This document shows, in pieces, positions 1-6,366 of a stretch of 6,605 bases of DNA. The DNA is from CAZWDL01 sp964632995. GTDB lineage: Bacteria > Bacteroidota > Bacteroidia > Chitinophagales > Saprospiraceae. The notes beneath the pieces were generated by a model. The model was not told where the DNA came from, searched no databases, and was given only the letters and a program-made list of their open reading frames with translations. Location: positions 1-6,605 of the forward strand of contig CAZWDL010000210.1 in the NCBI GenBank assembly GCA_964632995.1, given 5' to 3'. Position numbers and translations under genes: made by a program. The first letter of the stretch is position 1. Each line of letters starts with the position of its first letter.

Positions 1-2
1 GC

Positions 3-986
3 CGGGTAATTCAGGTAGAGAGCGACGTGGTGGTGCCCGTGGAAACCGCTTCCGATAAGCGGGAGTACGCTGCGCGCACCATTCGCAAAAAACTGATGAG
101 CCGCTACGAGGAATACCTGGAAGAACCCGAACCGGTCATGCCGGAGAAGGCTTCCCTCGAGCTGGATATCGAAGGGGAACGAATCGAAGAGGTGAGTGAA
201 TTCATCAGCTCTATGAACCTCGACGATACCGTAAAACCGGTAAGCGAACACTTCAATGGCGGTACCAGCCGCGCCAAAAAACGATTTCAACACTTTCTGG
301 ACGAACAACTGGAAGTTTATGATGAGCACCGCAATCAGGCACAGACCGACGACACCTCGCATATGAGTATGTACCTCCACTTTGGGATGATCTCTCCCTG
401 TTACCTGATCAAGGAGGTGCAACAGCGACAGTCGAAGGAAAATGTGGCGTCTTTTGTAGAAGAATTACTGGTGCGCCGCGAGCTGGGTGTCAATTTCTGC
501 TATTTCGAACCCGACTATTACGACAGCTACAAGTGCCTGCCCGACTGGGCGCACAAAACCCTGGAAGAGCACAAGGACGATGAACGCAAATACATTTACA
601 CCCGTGAGGAACTGGAAAACGCCGAGACCCATGATCCTTACTGGAATGCCGCCATGCTGGAGATGAAACACAGCGGCTACATGCACAATTACATGCGCAT
701 GTACTGGGGCAAGCGCATCCTTGCCTGGACCAACACCCCTCGTTACGCCTACGAGACGACCCTCTACCTCAACAACAAATATTTCCTCGACGGCCGCGAC
801 TGCAACTCCTTCTCCAACGTGGCCTGGATATTCGGGCTGCACGATCGCGCCTGGCAGGAACGCCCCGTTTTTGGCAAAACCCGTATTATGACTGCCGGCG
901 GCCTGGAACGCAAGTTCGATACGGAGGCCTATATTGAAAAAGTGGAACGGAGAACAGAGGTGAAAGTCCTCAATAAGGAAGTTTAG
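3..986 (+). CDS. Class II CPD photolyase (deoxyribodipyrimidine photolyase), C-terminal part, 5' end outside window
   Basis: This FAD-dependent enzyme repairs UV-induced cyclobutane pyrimidine dimers with blue light. The reading frame is open to the left edge, so the GTG at 27 is probably not the start. About 327 of the usual 440-480 residues are visible; most of the N-terminal antenna domain is missing. Class II hallmarks appear in order: VVVPVETASDKREYAART near the left edge, YLHFGMISP, EELLVRRELGVNFCY, THDPYWNAA, YMRMYWGKRILAW, and FLDGRDCNSFSNVAW followed by HDRAWQERPVFGKTRIM. Tryptophans at 642-644, 705-707 and 726-728 keep the +21 and +7 spacing of the electron-transfer tryptophans described in the Methanosarcina mazei class II enzyme (W360, W381, W388, from memory). 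One variation is DCNSF where many class II enzymes have DPNGY. The TAG stop lies inside the repeat that begins here. The downstream gene is convergent. Confidence 0.95.
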   Translation, partial: RVIQVESDVVVPVETASDKREYAARTIRKKLMSRYEEYLEEPEPVMPEKASLELDIEGERIEEVSEFISSMNLDDTVKPVSEHFNGGTSRAKKRFQHFLDEQLEVYDEHRNQAQTDDTSHMSMYLHFGMISPCYLIKEVQQRQSKENVASFVEELLVRRELGVNFCYFEPDYYDSYKCLPDWAHKTLEEHKDDERKYIYTREELENAETHDPYWNAAMLEMKHSGYMHNYMRMYWGKRILAWTNTPRYAYETTLYLNNKYFLDGRDCNSFSNVAWIFGLHDRAWQERPVFGKTRIMTAGGLERKFDTEAYIEKVERRTEVKVLNKEV

Positions 987-997
987 AAGTTTAGTCG

Positions 998-1015
998 CCG
1001 CCCCGGCCGGGGCGG
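998..1015. repeat. Perfect 18-bp GC palindrome in the left repeat unit
   Basis: CCGCCCCGGCCGGGGCGG is its own reverse complement, so it can form a strong stem in RNA from either strand. It starts 12 nt after the photolyase stop. No T-tract follows on either side, so it is not a canonical intrinsic terminator, though it could stabilise or weakly terminate the convergent transcripts. Confidence 0.7.
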
Positions 1016-1043
1016 CTGGTTTAGAAGTTTAGCCACTCTGACA
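1006..1043 (+). repeat. Direct repeat, copy 1 (38 bp)
   Basis: This copy runs from GCCGGGGCGGCTGG through TTTAGAAGTTTAG to CCACTCTGACA. It matches 1077-1111 exactly apart from a 3-bp AAG present only here. It overlaps the left repeat unit and extends 11 bp beyond it. Confidence 0.85.
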
Positions 1044-1076
1044 CTGTACAAGATCTACCTAACCTTGCGCCCGAAA

Positions 1077-1111
1077 GCCGGGGCGGCTGGTTTAGTTTAG
1101 CCACTCTGACA
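1077..1111 (+). repeat. Direct repeat, copy 2 (35 bp)
   Basis: This is the second copy of the repeat at 1006-1043, lacking AAG so that TTTAGAAGTTTAG becomes TTTAGTTTAG. It is preceded by GCGCCCGAAAGCCGGGGCG (1066-1084), which can form a short hairpin like the spacers of the complete units. It looks like a third, partly decayed unit. Confidence 0.8.
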
Positions 1112-1136
1112 GCATTGCTAAACTTCTAAACCAGCA

Positions 1137-1149
1137 GCCACGAAGTGGC
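1137..1149. repeat. Small hairpin in the right repeat unit
   Basis: GCCAC-GAA-GTGGC forms a 5-bp stem with a 3-nt loop inside the 25-nt spacer of the right unit. It sits where the left unit has its GC palindrome. The two spacers differ in sequence but share their length, a CGC near the start, a GCTGG end and a central dyad. Confidence 0.6.
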
Positions 1150-1163
1150 CAGCGCCTAAACTT

Positions 1164-2153
1164 CTATACTTTTTCAATGCCCAGGTGCAGAATTCTTCCC
1201 CCCGTTTGATTGATGGGGCTGACACTTTTACCAATGACCACCCCTGCTTCCGGGGCCCGGTACTCCTGAATCAGATCGCCAAAGATGTTGCGCAGTGAGG
1301 CAATGACCTCCCCCTTTTCCACGTGATCGGTCACTCCGGGATGGACGGTGAGGATTCCTCCGGTATCCGTATAGAGCCAGTAGGAGCGCTCGCAGTGAAT
1401 CGTTGCGGAAGTGTGTTCCTCAATACTGCCTTCGGTCATATCGAGATAGTGCAGCAGGTTGTGAATACCGGTGAGTCCGGAGCGAATCAAGCCTTTCTGG
1501 AACGTATTAGGGTTTCCCACTTCCAGGGTGATGGCGTGTATGCCTAAAGCGTCGGCAGCGCCGCGCAGGGTGCCGTCGGAGGGCGGGTTGTGCACGATGA
1601 TCTGAGCATTCTGCAGCAGCGCCATTTTGCGGGTCACCGGCTCCTTCATATCCGCGCGGATGTAGTAGGAATTAATGCGGCCGAAGCTGGCGGTGTGCAG
1701 ATCGACCAGGTAGTCAAAGTGTTGCACGATACGATTGACCAGGCGATAGGCATAGACCTGGCTGACGTTCCCGTCTTCACGCCCCGGCATGATGTGGTTC
1801 AGGTCGGTGCCGTCGATAAAGCGCCGCTTGTTGCGAAGGAGGGAGGGGATGTTGACCACGGGCACACCGACGAGGGTGCCGCGCAGGTTTTCTATCTTAA
1901 TCTCCTTGAACAGTCTTTGAATAACGGGGATCCCGTTAAGCTCGTTGCCGTGCACGGCAGCTGTGAGTCCCATCACCGGCCCATCTTGACCACCGCGCGC
2001 CACGAGCATCGGTATGTAGACCGGCATGCCCAGGCCGTCGTTAACCAGGTGCAACCAGTAGCGGGCCATTGTTCCCTTGGGCGTATCCTCGAGGTTGAGG
2101 TCCTGAATAACGATCGCGCCCTCTCTTTTCAGTATCAGGTCTTTATCTTCCAT
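1164..2153 (-). CDS. Succinylglutamate desuccinylase/aspartoacylase-family zinc hydrolase
   Basis: This 329-residue protein belongs to the AstE/AspA branch of M14-like zinc hydrolases, which cleave the amide of N-acyl amino acids. Zinc and catalytic motifs are present: HGNE (H68, E71), DLNHIMPG (117-124, the usual DLNRxFPG position), DLHT (H153 as third zinc ligand) and TLEVGNP (E211, likely catalytic Glu). The C-terminal segment, about 255-320, has the lipoyl-like wording GGILTVHPGV, VEKGEVIA and YRAPEAGVVIG seen in bacterial AstE-like proteins. No signal peptide is visible, so it is probably cytoplasmic. The true substrate is unknown; many family members are not desuccinylases. The start ATG lacks a clear Shine-Dalgarno but lies about 50 nt after a TATAAT box. 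It is downstream of the ATP-grasp-like gene on the same strand and converges on the photolyase. Confidence 0.9.
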   Translation of the reverse strand: MEDKDLILKREGAIVIQDLNLEDTPKGTMARYWLHLVNDGLGMPVYIPMLVARGGQDGPVMGLTAAVHGNELNGIPVIQRLFKEIKIENLRGTLVGVPVVNIPSLLRNKRRFIDGTDLNHIMPGREDGNVSQVYAYRLVNRIVQHFDYLVDLHTASFGRINSYYIRADMKEPVTRKMALLQNAQIIVHNPPSDGTLRGAADALGIHAITLEVGNPNTFQKGLIRSGLTGIHNLLHYLDMTEGSIEEHTSATIHCERSYWLYTDTGGILTVHPGVTDHVEKGEVIASLRNIFGDLIQEYRAPEAGVVIGKSVSPINQTGGRILHLGIEKV

Positions 2154-2204
2154 GGATTATTCATTAAGCTTTAACGGAATGACTGTTGCTCAATCTCCCT
2201 TTCA

Positions 2205-2210
2205 ATTATA
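2205..2210 (-). promoter_or_regulatory. Putative -10 box (TATAAT) for the AstE-like gene
   Basis: On the minus strand GCGTATAATTG lies about 52 nt upstream of the ATG. TATAATTG also partly fits the Bacteroidota -7 consensus TAnnTTTG. A TTTG lies 25 nt upstream, further than the usual 19-21, and no good sigma70 -35 is seen at 17 nt. The position after the upstream terminator supports a separate promoter, but the assignment is inferred from sequence only. Confidence 0.4.
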
Positions 2211-2236
2211 CGCGAAACACTGCTTTGCGTTGCATC

Positions 2237-2273
2237 AAAAATTGACGGGGTGACTTTGAGTCACCCCGTCAAT
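2237..2273 (-). terminator. Intrinsic terminator of the ATP-grasp-like gene
   Basis: A perfect 14-bp stem (2241-2254 with 2260-2273) encloses a 5-nt loop. On the minus strand the stem leads into TTTTT (2241 down to 2237; the first T also closes the stem). It lies about 50 nt after the stop codon of the 502-residue gene and before the promoter of the AstE-like gene. The opposite strand has no adjacent T-tract, so it should act mainly on minus-strand transcripts. Confidence 0.85.
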
Positions 2274-2321
2274 CCAAGCGGCAAATTTTGGTTTTTTTTA
2301 GACGCGGACCTCCCTTCCACG

Positions 2322-3830
2322 TCACTTCGCCAGGATCTCCTCGATCAGGGAAGCATCGTCGTTGAGTGATTTAAAGAGGCGCATTTTGAATTTACCTTGT
2401 TTGTTCACCAGTGTTATGGCCATTTTATCGATGGCCACCGTTGAGAGTACCGTCTGAATATAAGCTTCGATCAGGTCATCGATACCTATCCCCAGCTTAT
2501 TGAAATCACGGCGGTCCATGAGCAAGAGTCGGTTGGTATCGCTATCCCAGGTGCCGTCCGGGTTTTTGATCGACAGGTTGGTGCCGAGCATGTTCCAGGA
2601 TTCGCTCCCTTCGGAGATCGTATCCTCCAGCGGATTCTTGGCGCGCCGGGCGTAGACGCAGAGGGGCAGCAGGCCGCGGTCGGTAGAGCTGATCATCATT
2701 CGCAGGTCGGCGACGAAGGTCTTGCCTTTCGTGTTGGGAATGGTGCCTACGTGGTACAACTTACCGATCGAGCTGGTAGAGCTCCATTGGTAGTTCCCGA
2801 TCAGGCTCTGCACAATAAACTGGTCATAGGTAAAATCCTGCGCCATGAAGTCTTCTAGTTCCTGCTCAGTGATGATGGTGAACACGCCCTGTCCGGCGTT
2901 GCTGTAAGGCACCTTGACGACGGCCTGCCCGCCCAGCTTGCGTACCCAGATAGGAATTTCGTTTTTGCGCACATCCCAGATGGTCTCCGGAATGTTGATC
3001 TTCAGTCCGCTGTCTTCGATTTGCGCATTGAAAATGTCGTAGGCCTTGGCAGCAACCATTTTGTTGCGGCCGCCGGCCAGACAAGTCAGCACGGGGTTGA
3101 GGATGCGCGTTTTGGTATTCAGCGGCAGGCGGTTCCAGGGGCTCTGTGTCAGGTAGCGGAAGGCGGCCCGCACGGGATGCCACTGTCCGTTGGCGCTGCG
3201 CACCTCCATTATACCGTCGGCGAAGCGTACCGCGGGATCCTGCTCGTGCTGATAAAATGAAACCAGCAGGACTTCTTCCTGGAAAATATCGGCAATGACC
3301 GAAGCATAGCCGGAGGTTTCCATCGGGTTTTTATCATAGACCACGGCCAGCTTGCCTTGCAAGCCTCCCCGGCGTTTGACGTAGGGCCGGAAGGTGCGTT
3401 CTACCAGCCAGCGGTAGCTGCCCTGCTCCTGGTTATCATCCAGCAGGGGCATGGACTTTTGCCCGGAAGGGCAGGAATTGTTTTCGATGACCACCATCTG
3501 GCGTTTGCCGCCGGCGGAGGTCACGTTGAGCAGGTCGGCGCCCGCCCATAAGAAGTATTTGCACTTGTAATTGAGCATCTCCTCCAACGTATCCGGATCC
3601 ACCTTCGGGTGCAAGTGGCAGTAACGGCTGATGATGCGGCGCTGCTCCAGGTTCATGAAGAAATTGATCATCGGATGGATGGTCGCATTTAGTGCCTTAG
3701 CATACCAATGCCGGTGAGCCTCGAATTCTCCGGGGCGGATAATTTTTGCGTTATTCATCAATTGTGTAGTCCTGATTCTGGTCAAATAAATTTGCTGCGA
3801 AGGTACGGTATTCCATTTGGTCTTGTCCAT
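2322..3830 (-). CDS. ATP-grasp-like ligase of unknown substrate
   Basis: I do not recognise a named family for this 502-residue protein. Its second half reads like an ATP-grasp fold in the normal order. NKMVAAKAYDIFN (about 256-268) and INIPETIWDV (279-288) resemble the entry to the fold. AVVKVPYSNAGQGVFTI (303-319) gives a candidate ATP-binding lysine (K306) and glycine-rich loop. FIVQSLIGN (338-346) fits the hinge region and VADLRMMI (373-380) the conserved D-x-R strand. The first half contains VIENNSCPSGQKS (114-126). ATP-grasp enzymes join a carboxylate to an amine or thiol using ATP, so a ligase role is inferred. No signal peptide or membrane segment is seen. The ATG at 3828-3830 gives the longest frame; the ATG at 3756-3758 (residue 25, MNNAKIIRPGEF) is a credible alternative with AGGA about 12 nt upstream. 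A terminator follows. Confidence 0.65.
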   Translation of the reverse strand: MDKTKWNTVPSQQIYLTRIRTTQLMNNAKIIRPGEFEAHRHWYAKALNATIHPMINFFMNLEQRRIISRYCHLHPKVDPDTLEEMLNYKCKYFLWAGADLLNVTSAGGKRQMVVIENNSCPSGQKSMPLLDDNQEQGSYRWLVERTFRPYVKRRGGLQGKLAVVYDKNPMETSGYASVIADIFQEEVLLVSFYQHEQDPAVRFADGIMEVRSANGQWHPVRAAFRYLTQSPWNRLPLNTKTRILNPVLTCLAGGRNKMVAAKAYDIFNAQIEDSGLKINIPETIWDVRKNEIPIWVRKLGGQAVVKVPYSNAGQGVFTIITEQELEDFMAQDFTYDQFIVQSLIGNYQWSSTSSIGKLYHVGTIPNTKGKTFVADLRMMISSTDRGLLPLCVYARRAKNPLEDTISEGSESWNMLGTNLSIKNPDGTWDSDTNRLLLMDRRDFNKLGIGIDDLIEAYIQTVLSTVAIDKMAITLVNKQGKFKMRLFKSLNDDASLIEEILAK

Positions 3831-3880
3831 ATTTTTACAGAAATTCCGGCTATTCCCAGTAGTGAACCCAAACGCCTGTC
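3831..3880. promoter_or_regulatory. Short divergent intergenic region
   Basis: Only 50 bp separate the ATP-grasp-like gene (-) from the sulfatase (+) if the longest start is used. That leaves little room for two promoters. If the ATP-grasp-like protein begins at 3756-3758, the gap grows to 122 bp, which is more comfortable. I see no convincing -10/-35 pair or operator here. Confidence 0.3.
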
Positions 3881-5482
3881 ATGAACCGAAAGATTCTGCT
3901 TTACGCCTTTCTGCCCATCGTTCTGGGCGCCTTCAGCTGGCTGCTCTGGCCGCTGGAATCGCCCGAATTCGCCATTGAGTACGCCTCAACGGAGCCGACA
4001 AGGGTGACAGCGGTGAAAAATATCCAGGATACCGCAAAGCGGCCCAACATCATTATACTGATGGCCGACGACCTGGGGCAGACCGACATCTCGCGCTACG
4101 GCAGCGAGCTCATCCGCACCCGGCACATTGACCGGATCGGTGAGGAAGGCATTACCTTCAGCGAAGGCTACATTACCTCCCCCATCTGCAGCCCTTCGCG
4201 GGCCGGGCTGATTACCGGACGCTATCAGCAGCGCTTCGGATTTGAGTTTCAGCCTCACGATATCTATTTAAGTAACCGCTTGCAGTATTACGGGTTCAAA
4301 TGGTTTGTCGACAGCGATCCCTGGACGCCCGTTTATATGGACGCTGTGCCGAAGCAGGAGGACCGCCACAAGCAAGGACTACCGCCTTCGGAAATTACCA
4401 TTGGTGAGCTCTTCGGGGCTTACGGTTACGCCACCGCCGTCATCGGCAAATGGCACTTGGGTTACGCTGACTTCGCCCTGCCTTGTAACCGCGGCTTCGA
4501 TTATCACTACGGCTTCTACGAATCCCATTCCCTGTTCGCACCGGAAGACGCTCCCGGTATCGTCAATCAGCACGTGGCGGAAGACTGGACCGATTCCTAC
4601 ATCTGGGGCAGCGGCCGCGAGGGTCCCTTTGCCATCAATCGCAACTGCGAGCAGATTGAAGAACCAGCCTACCTAACCCAACGAATCGCCGAGGAGTCCG
4701 TACAGTTTATCGAAAAGAACAAAGACCAACCCTTTCTACTGTACGTCCCTTTCAATGCGCCCCATACGCCCCTGCAGGCGCCGGAGTATTACTACGCACA
4801 GTTTGAACACATTGAGGATCCCTACCGTCGCATCTACAATGCCATGATCGCCTCGCTCGACGATGCCGTAGGCACCATCACGGAGCGACTAGAAGCGCTT
4901 GACCTTATGGAAAACACTTTGATCTTCTTTCTGAGCGACAACGGCGGCGCCACCTACACGCTCACCACCGACAACGCTCCCTTCAAGGGCGGAAAGATCA
5001 CCAATTTCGAAGGCGGCCTGCGCGTACCGTTCCTCATGCAGTGGAAAGGACATCTGCCGGCAGGTCTGCGATACGAGCACCCCGTCTCCTCGCTCGACAT
5101 CTTCGCCACCGCCGCCGCGGCCGCCGGCATCCCCCTGCCGGATGAGCGCCCCTACGACGGCGTCAATCTACTCCCCTATCTCACCGGCACCAAAAGCGGC
5201 GCCCCCCACGAAGCGCTGTACTGGCAGATGGGTTTTGCAAAAGCGATTCGTAAAGGTGACTGGAAAATGTTGCTCAACGATCACCAGCACGACACCATCC
5301 TGTACAATATGCAGGAGGATCCCTACGAACACCGTGATCTGTACCGGCAGCATCCCGCCGTCGTCCGCCGGCTGAGCAAAGCCCACGAGCAATGGGCCGG
5401 ACAGATGGCCGATCCGCTCTGGCCGGGAATGATCTACTTCGAGTTCCGGGATGAACAGGGGAGATATGTTTTTGAAGATTGA
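3881..5482 (+). CDS. Formylglycine-dependent sulfatase (arylsulfatase family S1), exported or membrane-anchored
   Basis: This 533-residue protein is full length for the family (about 450-600) and would hydrolyse sulfate esters, often on sulfated glycans. The N-terminus has basic residues R3 K4 and a hydrophobic stretch from 5 to 23, a signal peptide or uncleaved anchor; no lipobox cysteine is seen. Active-site motifs: ADDLG (D63, D64, calcium ligands), CSPSRAGLITGR (C103 converted to formylglycine, R107), GKWHLG (K190, H192), APHTPLQAP (H295), SDNGG (D353, N354, calcium) and FKGGKITNFEGG (K372). The cysteine-type motif needs a maturase such as FGE or an anaerobic radical-SAM enzyme, and none is in the window. 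An in-frame TGA at 3863-3865 fixes ATG 3881 as the earliest start. No strong Shine-Dalgarno is seen. The substrate cannot be told from sequence. Confidence 0.95.
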   Translation: MNRKILLYAFLPIVLGAFSWLLWPLESPEFAIEYASTEPTRVTAVKNIQDTAKRPNIIILMADDLGQTDISRYGSELIRTRHIDRIGEEGITFSEGYITSPICSPSRAGLITGRYQQRFGFEFQPHDIYLSNRLQYYGFKWFVDSDPWTPVYMDAVPKQEDRHKQGLPPSEITIGELFGAYGYATAVIGKWHLGYADFALPCNRGFDYHYGFYESHSLFAPEDAPGIVNQHVAEDWTDSYIWGSGREGPFAINRNCEQIEEPAYLTQRIAEESVQFIEKNKDQPFLLYVPFNAPHTPLQAPEYYYAQFEHIEDPYRRIYNAMIASLDDAVGTITERLEALDLMENTLIFFLSDNGGATYTLTTDNAPFKGGKITNFEGGLRVPFLMQWKGHLPAGLRYEHPVSSLDIFATAAAAAGIPLPDERPYDGVNLLPYLTGTKSGAPHEALYWQMGFAKAIRKGDWKMLLNDHQHDTILYNMQEDPYEHRDLYRQHPAVVRRLSKAHEQWAGQMADPLWPGMIYFEFRDEQGRYVFED

Positions 5483-5489
5483 AGGTGGT

Positions 5490-5525
5490 ATTTCATGGCC
5501 CGGCGCTGCAGGGAACTCATGAAAT
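5490..5525. other. Inverted repeat after the sulfatase stop, possible weak terminator
   Basis: ATTTCATG (5490-5497) and CATGAAAT (5518-5525) form a perfect 8-bp stem around a 20-nt GC-rich loop, starting 8 nt after the sulfatase stop. No T-tract follows, so intrinsic termination is doubtful. From here to 5625 nothing else is recognisable. Confidence 0.3.
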
Positions 5526-5625
5526 CGTTGCAACGCCTGACAGAACTACCGCAGAACCAATGGAGAACCAGTTATTTCTTCAGTGGCTTACCCAAATTTC
5601 TCCTGTTTTGAAAAACTGCACGGTT

Positions 5626-5883
5626 TTATAACTCCAGGATCGGATCCTCCCCTTGCCACCCCTCGTCCTGCCAGAAGGCAGAAGGAAGTTGGCCGGTAAA
5701 CTTCCGGAAGACGCGGTTAAAGGTCGCCTTGGAGTTGAAGCCGCTTTCTAGTGCGAGGGAAAGCAAGGCAAGCTTTCAGGGTCCTGCATGCGTCTTTTCA
5801 CTTCCTCTACCCGCCGGGCATTAATGAAGTCGTTGAAATTCTGATCGAACCCCAGATTGATCAGGCGAGATAAAAGAAGTATC
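5626..5883 (-). pseudogene. Decayed AraC-family transcriptional regulator, C-terminal DNA-binding region
   Basis: Read on the minus strand, three frames together spell an AraC-type helix-turn-helix domain. The first piece (5866-5883) gives DTSFIS. The second (5772-5867) gives RLINLGFDQNFNDFINAR and RVEEVKRRMQDPES. The third (5626-5772) gives LALLSLALESGF, NSKATFNRVFRKFTGQLPS and ends at TAA 5626-5628. The joint near 5772 loses the few residues normally found between DPE and LLSLAL and changes frame; without the shift the second piece runs into an in-frame TAG. A second frame change lies near 5867, and upstream the frame becomes noise with stops. The ligand-binding or membrane N-terminal part is absent. 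Such regulators often neighbour transporters, which fits the permease remnant just upstream on the same strand. The family call is firm; the exact 5' border is not. Confidence 0.8.
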
Positions 5884-5955
5884 AGGAGAATCTATCAGAT
5901 CCTGGGACAGCAGATGGGAGCAGCCGGTATCGGCCGCGTCAAATTAAAGGAGTTT

Positions 5956-6204
5956 TTATGGGATGAAAAGGACGATCAGGGCGATCGAAATCGCAAACTG
6001 AAATACGACGAGCCCGCGGCGTACATCCTGCAGGTCCGAGTGCAGATGGATGTCCAGCATGGGTTGAGTGGAAAATTTGGCCCATTGGGAAAATCATTAA
6101 GGGACGTGCTTTTACAACAGAGCGGGAATGGCTGCTTCCACCTCTGTAACCCTTTTTCCTTCGGCCAGTTTTACCCACCGGGTTCTCCATTCACCAAAAG
6201 GTAC
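5956..6204 (-). pseudogene. Decayed ABC transporter permease (FtsX/MacB type) with internal deletion
   Basis: One minus-strand frame contains WVKLAEGKRVTEVEAAIPALL (about 6115-6177), typical of the MacB-like periplasmic domain, then KHVP, and QPMLDIHLHSDLQ (6025-6063), matching the QPLTDIHLHS segment known in Bacteroidota permeases. It continues directly into DVRRGLVVFQFAISIALIV (5968-6024), which normally lies well over 100 residues further on, after two membrane helices and the start of the second periplasmic domain. So an internal segment appears deleted. In-frame stops occur at 6112-6114, 6097-6099, 6094-6096 and 5956-5958, so no protein is made from this copy. Another frame (6171-6254) gives SFDLQLAGSEYLLVNGE, possibly earlier permease sequence. 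The overlapping plus-strand open frame is a shadow. Confidence 0.75.
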
Positions 6205-6302
6205 TCAGAACCAGCCAACTGCAAATCAAAAGAAATAATACTGTTCAATATCAGACAGATTGTGTGCGGAACCGGACAGTTTAGGTTAATGAAATCTGCT
6301 TA

Positions 6303-6320
6303 GTACACTGTCAAGTAAGT
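6303..6320 (+). repeat. Left terminal inverted repeat of the MITE-like element
   Basis: GTACACTGTCAAGTAAGT pairs with the reverse complement of 6478-6495, with one mismatch (G versus A at the 13th position). The sub-motif CACTGTCAA recurs internally at 6458-6466, a possible subterminal transposase-binding repeat. Confidence 0.85.
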
Positions 6321-6366
6321 TCTTTTCGGTTTTAGGATGGGGGCTTTGGCGAAAGGCAAGGCGCCC

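Larger units (their letters stand above)
984..1166. repeat. Mirrored intergenic repeat region between convergent stop codons
   Basis: The region is bounded by TAGAAGTTTAG at 984-994 and its exact reverse complement at 1156-1166. Each end carries the same architecture: the 11-mer, a 25-nt spacer with internal dyad symmetry ending in GCTGG, then TTTAGAAGTTTAG. The left unit is 984-1032 (+) and the right unit is 1118-1166 (-). A longer exact inverted match joins 1015-1033 and 1117-1135. The stop codons of the photolyase and of the AstE-like gene are the first TAG of each unit. The layout resembles REP/BIME-type intergenic elements, but I do not recognise a named family. Possible roles are 3'-end protection of both transcripts, bidirectional termination, or a passive mobile repeat. 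Confidence 0.8.

Noticed and set aside
27..29. GTG at 27 as the photolyase start
   Set aside because: The frame stays open to the window edge and the residues before it continue class II homology, so the gene is truncated by the window rather than short.
465..842. Open frame of 125 codons opposite the photolyase
   Set aside because: It lies wholly antisense to a well-supported conserved gene, has repetitive valine-rich low-information wording and no recognisable family.
1590..2174. Open frame of 194 codons opposite the AstE-like gene
   Set aside because: It is a shadow of the conserved zinc hydrolase frame on the other strand; its histidines and valines mirror the sense codons and match no family.
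2283..2300. T-rich tract on the plus strand after the 14-bp hairpin, as a plus-strand terminator
   Set aside because: It lies more than 10 nt from the stem and no plus-strand gene ends there; the T-tract on the minus side is directly adjacent and fits the gene upstream.
4305..4676. Open frame of 123 codons inside the sulfatase, same strand, shifted
   Set aside because: The sulfatase frame here carries conserved motifs such as GKWHLG; the shifted frame is threonine/serine-rich noise.
5107..5128. GC-rich triplet run in the sulfatase resembling a repeat expansion
   Set aside because: It encodes an ordinary alanine-rich helix in a conserved position; no repeat structure beyond codon bias.
5939..6190. 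Minus-strand open frame of 83 codons
   Set aside because: It is in a different frame from the permease wording and has no family resemblance; the other minus frame explains the region better.
5857..6303. Plus-strand open frame of 148 codons
   Set aside because: It runs antisense to the permease remnant and the start of the AraC remnant, where the minus strand shows recognisable protein wording; the plus translation resembles nothing.
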